DNA of 8,329 bases from DATGUN01 sp035301285 (GTDB lineage: Bacteria; Bacillota; Bacilli; Bacillales; Amphibacillaceae). A program made the translations under genes and the position numbers. Positions 6,445-8,329 of the stretch are shown piece by piece (the first letter of the stretch is position 1; every line of letters starts with the position of its first letter). The stretch lies in assembly GCA_035301285.1 (NCBI GenBank), contig DATGUN010000069.1:1-8329 (forward strand). The letters are read 5' to 3'. The notes under the pieces were generated by a model. That model was not told the DNA's origin. It made no database searches and was given only the letters and a program-made list of their open reading frames with translations.

Positions 6445-7910
6445 TTGCTTTCACCTCCCAATTCAGGACGTTTCGTATGATGGTCTGTCGCTTGTTCAAA
6501 CGCATGTGCCGCACGATAGACAGTCGCTTCATCAAAGTAGTTTCCAATCACTTGCAAGCCGATGGGAAGACCATCCTTGGAAAATCCGCATGGAATCGAC
6601 ATGCCAGGTACGCCTGCCAAGTTTACGGGAATTGTCAGTATATCATTGGCATACATCGTTAATGGATCCTTCATCTTTTCTCCTATTTTAAATGCCGGTG
6701 TTGGAGTGGTTGGGCCAACAATGCAGTCGTACGTTTCAAAAACGGACTCAAAGTCTTGTTTGATCAACGTACGTACTTTCCGCGCTTTGTCATAATAGAC
6801 GTCATAATATCCGGAACTGAGCGCATGTGTTCCAAGCATGATCCGACGTTTGACTTCATTGCCGAAACCTTCACTGCGAGATTGTTTGTACATGTCCAGC
6901 ATATTCTTCGGTTCGTCCGAGCGATATCCATACCTTACGCCATCATAGCGGGCAAGACTTGCTGATGCTTCTGCGGAGGAAATGATATAATAAGCGGCAT
7001 CCGCATATTGAGAGTGTGGCAAGGATACTTCTTCCCATGTCGCTCCCAATGATTCATAAACTTTAAGCGCTTGTTTGATAGCATCTCTTACTTCTTCGGA
7101 AACCCCATCACCGAGATATTCTTTAGGTACTGCAATTTTCATGCCCTTCACATTACCGTTCATATTTTCCGTGTAGCTTGGTACATCTTTATTCATGCTT
7201 GAAGCGTCATGCTTATCATGCCCTGCAATCACTTCCAGAACGCGTGCATTATCTTCGACGGTTTGGGTAATCGGACCGATCTGATCCAATGATGATGCAA
7301 AGGCGACTAAACCGAAGCGTGATACCAATCCATATGTAGGCTTCATGCCAACGACCCCACAAAAGGCAGCCGGTTGCCGGATTGATCCACCAGTATCTGA
7401 AGCAAGCGCAAATTTGATAGCACCAGCTGATACCGCTGCAGATGGACCACCACTTGAACCTCCAGGTACATAATCCGTATTCCACGGGTTGCGTGTTAAT
7501 TTGAAATATGAATTTTCATTTGATGAGCCCATGGCAAATTCATCCATATTCAATTTCCCGACTGTAACCGACTTCGCATCTGCAAGTTTTTGGACAACCG
7601 TTGCATCATATAATGGCTTGTCAAACTCAGCTAACATCTTGCTGCCAGCTGTTGTCCGTAATTCTTTTGTGACAATATTATCTTTCAGTCCATTCGGAAT
7701 ACCGTATAGGCCATTTTTAGAATCATTTTGTCCGTCCAATGCTTTTGCCAATTGAATGGCTTGTTCTTCATTTAATGTTAAAAATGCATGGATATCCGCA
7801 TCGACTTCTTTGATTCTCTCAAATGAGGCTTGGGTCAATTCTTCTGCGGTTATTTCATTGGCTTCCAGCATTTCTTCCAGTTCTTTGATGCTTTTATGTA
7901 ATAACGACAT
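6441..7910 (-). CDS. gatA: Asp-tRNA(Asn)/Glu-tRNA(Gln) amidotransferase subunit A (glutaminase)
   Basis: GatA is an amidase-signature enzyme that hydrolyses glutamine and channels the ammonia to GatB. The protein has 489 residues, normal for the family. The Ser-cisSer-Lys triad is complete: Lys76 in GLKDNIV, cis-Ser152 in PGGSSGG (149-155) and nucleophile Ser176 in DTGGSIRQP, with the expected 24-residue spacing between the two serines. FCGVVGMKPTYGLVSRFGLVAFASSLDQIGP follows as in other GatA proteins. One small deviation is Pro156-Ser157 just after GGSSGG, where Ser-Ala is usual. The ATG at 7910 has GGGAGGG at 7923-7917, 6 nt away and touching the gatC stop. The 12-nt gap to gatC and the 4-nt overlap with gatB show that the three subunits are made together. 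Confidence 0.97.
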   Translation of the reverse strand: MSLLHKSIKELEEMLEANEITAEELTQASFERIKEVDADIHAFLTLNEEQAIQLAKALDGQNDSKNGLYGIPNGLKDNIVTKELRTTAGSKMLAEFDKPLYDATVVQKLADAKSVTVGKLNMDEFAMGSSNENSYFKLTRNPWNTDYVPGGSSGGPSAAVSAGAIKFALASDTGGSIRQPAAFCGVVGMKPTYGLVSRFGLVAFASSLDQIGPITQTVEDNARVLEVIAGHDKHDASSMNKDVPSYTENMNGNVKGMKIAVPKEYLGDGVSEEVRDAIKQALKVYESLGATWEEVSLPHSQYADAAYYIISSAEASASLARYDGVRYGYRSDEPKNMLDMYKQSRSEGFGNEVKRRIMLGTHALSSGYYDVYYDKARKVRTLIKQDFESVFETYDCIVGPTTPTPAFKIGEKMKDPLTMYANDILTIPVNLAGVPGMSIPCGFSKDGLPIGLQVIGNYFDEATVYRAAHAFEQATDHHTKRPELGGESK

Positions 7911-7922
7911 GCGTTTCCCTCC

Positions 7923-8213
7923 CTATTCCAAAATCGACGGCACTTTAAATTGTCCGTCCTGCTTACTAGGTGCGTTGCCGAGTGCTTCTTCCTGTGTCAG
8001 CCCTTTTTCGGTTTTATCCTTCCGCATGACATTCGTCATTTCCAGCACATGTGTTGTCGGCTTGACATCTGTCGTATCGACTTCATTCAATTTCTCAACA
8101 TATGCAATGATGTCGCTCAGTTGTTCTTCAAACATCGCCACTTCATCGTCAGTGACATTCAATCGTGCCAATTCGGCAACATGTTTTACTTGATCCTTGG
8201 ACATTTTTGCCAT
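7923..8213 (-). CDS. gatC: Asp-tRNA(Asn)/Glu-tRNA(Gln) amidotransferase subunit C
   Basis: GatC is the small clamp that wraps around GatA and holds it against GatB; it has no catalytic residues. From the chosen start the protein has 96 residues, matching the usual length, and begins MAKMSKDQVKHVAELARL, the typical N-terminal helix. The middle helix (EEQLSDIIAYVEKLNEVDT) and the extended tail with THV, NVMRKD, NAPSKQDGQFKVPSILE match the family closely. An ATG 18 nt upstream (8231) is ruled out because the Shine-Dalgarno GGAGGTG (8226-8220) lies between it and the ATG at 8213. gatC is the first gene of the gatCAB unit and sits just behind a plausible promoter. No T-box or other amino-acid riboswitch element is visible in the roughly 115 nt upstream inside the window. 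Confidence 0.96.
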   Translation of the reverse strand: MAKMSKDQVKHVAELARLNVTDDEVAMFEEQLSDIIAYVEKLNEVDTTDVKPTTHVLEMTNVMRKDKTEKGLTQEEALGNAPSKQDGQFKVPSILE

Positions 8214-8219
8214 ATCAAA

Positions 8220-8226
8220 CACCTCC
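8220..8226 (-). promoter_or_regulatory. Ribosome binding site that sets the gatC start
   Basis: GGAGGTG on the minus strand lies 6 nt before the ATG at 8213. The upstream in-frame ATG (8231-8229) precedes this site, so it cannot be the start served by it. Confidence 0.88.
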
Positions 8227-8280
8227 AACATATAGTTTCTTCTTTTTCAACGTTTTATATAACATACATCCATCGTATCA

Positions 8281-8308
8281 TTTATAATTAATTACAACAT
8301 ATTGATAA
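8281..8308 (-). promoter_or_regulatory. Probable sigma-A promoter for gatCAB
   Basis: On the minus strand, TTATCA (8308-8303, 4 of 6 to the -35 consensus) and TATAAA (8286-8281, 5 of 6 to the -10 consensus) are 16 bp apart. Transcription would begin near 8274, giving a leader of about 60 nt. The surrounding DNA is A+T-rich, so chance matches are likely. The window ends 21 nt further up, and readthrough from an upstream gene cannot be judged. Confidence 0.42.
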
Positions 8309-8329
8309 TAGCAGAATAGGGCGCCTTTA

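Noticed and set aside
7249..7485. 78-codon and 62-codon minus-strand frames inside gatA (7249-7485) and gatB (6054-6242)
   Set aside because: They are out-of-frame readings of the real genes without their own ribosome site; the gatA one simply re-reads the amidase motif region.
8214..8329. T-box or other riboswitch controlling gatCAB
   Set aside because: The visible leader is short and shows no T-box consensus, no antiterminator/terminator pair and no T-run.

Overview
The window reads as chromosomal DNA from a low-to-moderate G+C Firmicute, most likely a member of the Bacillaceae. Three things point there: strong Shine-Dalgarno sites with a uniform 6-nt spacing, the gatC-gatA-gatB order of the indirect Gln-tRNA pathway, and DgkB and RlmCD proteins close to those I recall from Bacillus subtilis. 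A halophilic or marine genus is only a guess. Every gene I accept lies on the minus strand, so transcription runs from high to low coordinates.

Right part (about 8329 down to 2468), housekeeping. A probable promoter at 8281-8308 leads into gatC, gatA and gatB, the three subunits of the Asp-tRNA(Asn)/Glu-tRNA(Gln) amidotransferase. gatC and gatA are 12 nt apart, and gatA and gatB overlap by 4 nt (GTGA), which suggests co-translation of a stoichiometric complex. A 129-nt gap with a strong hairpin but no good U-tract, and a possible internal promoter, separates gatB from dgkB (diacylglycerol kinase). dgkB overlaps rlmCD (23S rRNA m5U methyltransferase with an Fe-S cluster) by 35 nt. This block ends at a clear intrinsic terminator at 2468-2502. 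As I recall, B. subtilis has the same gat-dgkB-rlmCD neighbourhood.

Intergenic stretch (2219-2597). It holds the rlmCD terminator, about 200 nt of very A+T-rich DNA without a convincing gene, and a MerR-class promoter: -35 and -10 boxes 19 bp apart with a near-perfect 21-bp palindrome over the spacer.

Left part (2218 down to 1), accessory. A tightly packed operon encodes a MerR-family regulator, an ABC exporter ATPase and an ABC-2 type permease that is cut by the window edge. ATG/stop contacts are 1 nt of overlap and then 0 nt. The simplest model is a self-regulated exporter: the MerR protein binds the palindrome, senses an unknown ligand through its C-terminal half, and switches on its own gene plus the pump. 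This part looks more A+T-rich than the housekeeping block.

I see no RNA gene, insertion sequence, CRISPR array or prophage. The least explained elements are the MerR ligand-binding half and what the exporter moves; the rest is conventional.
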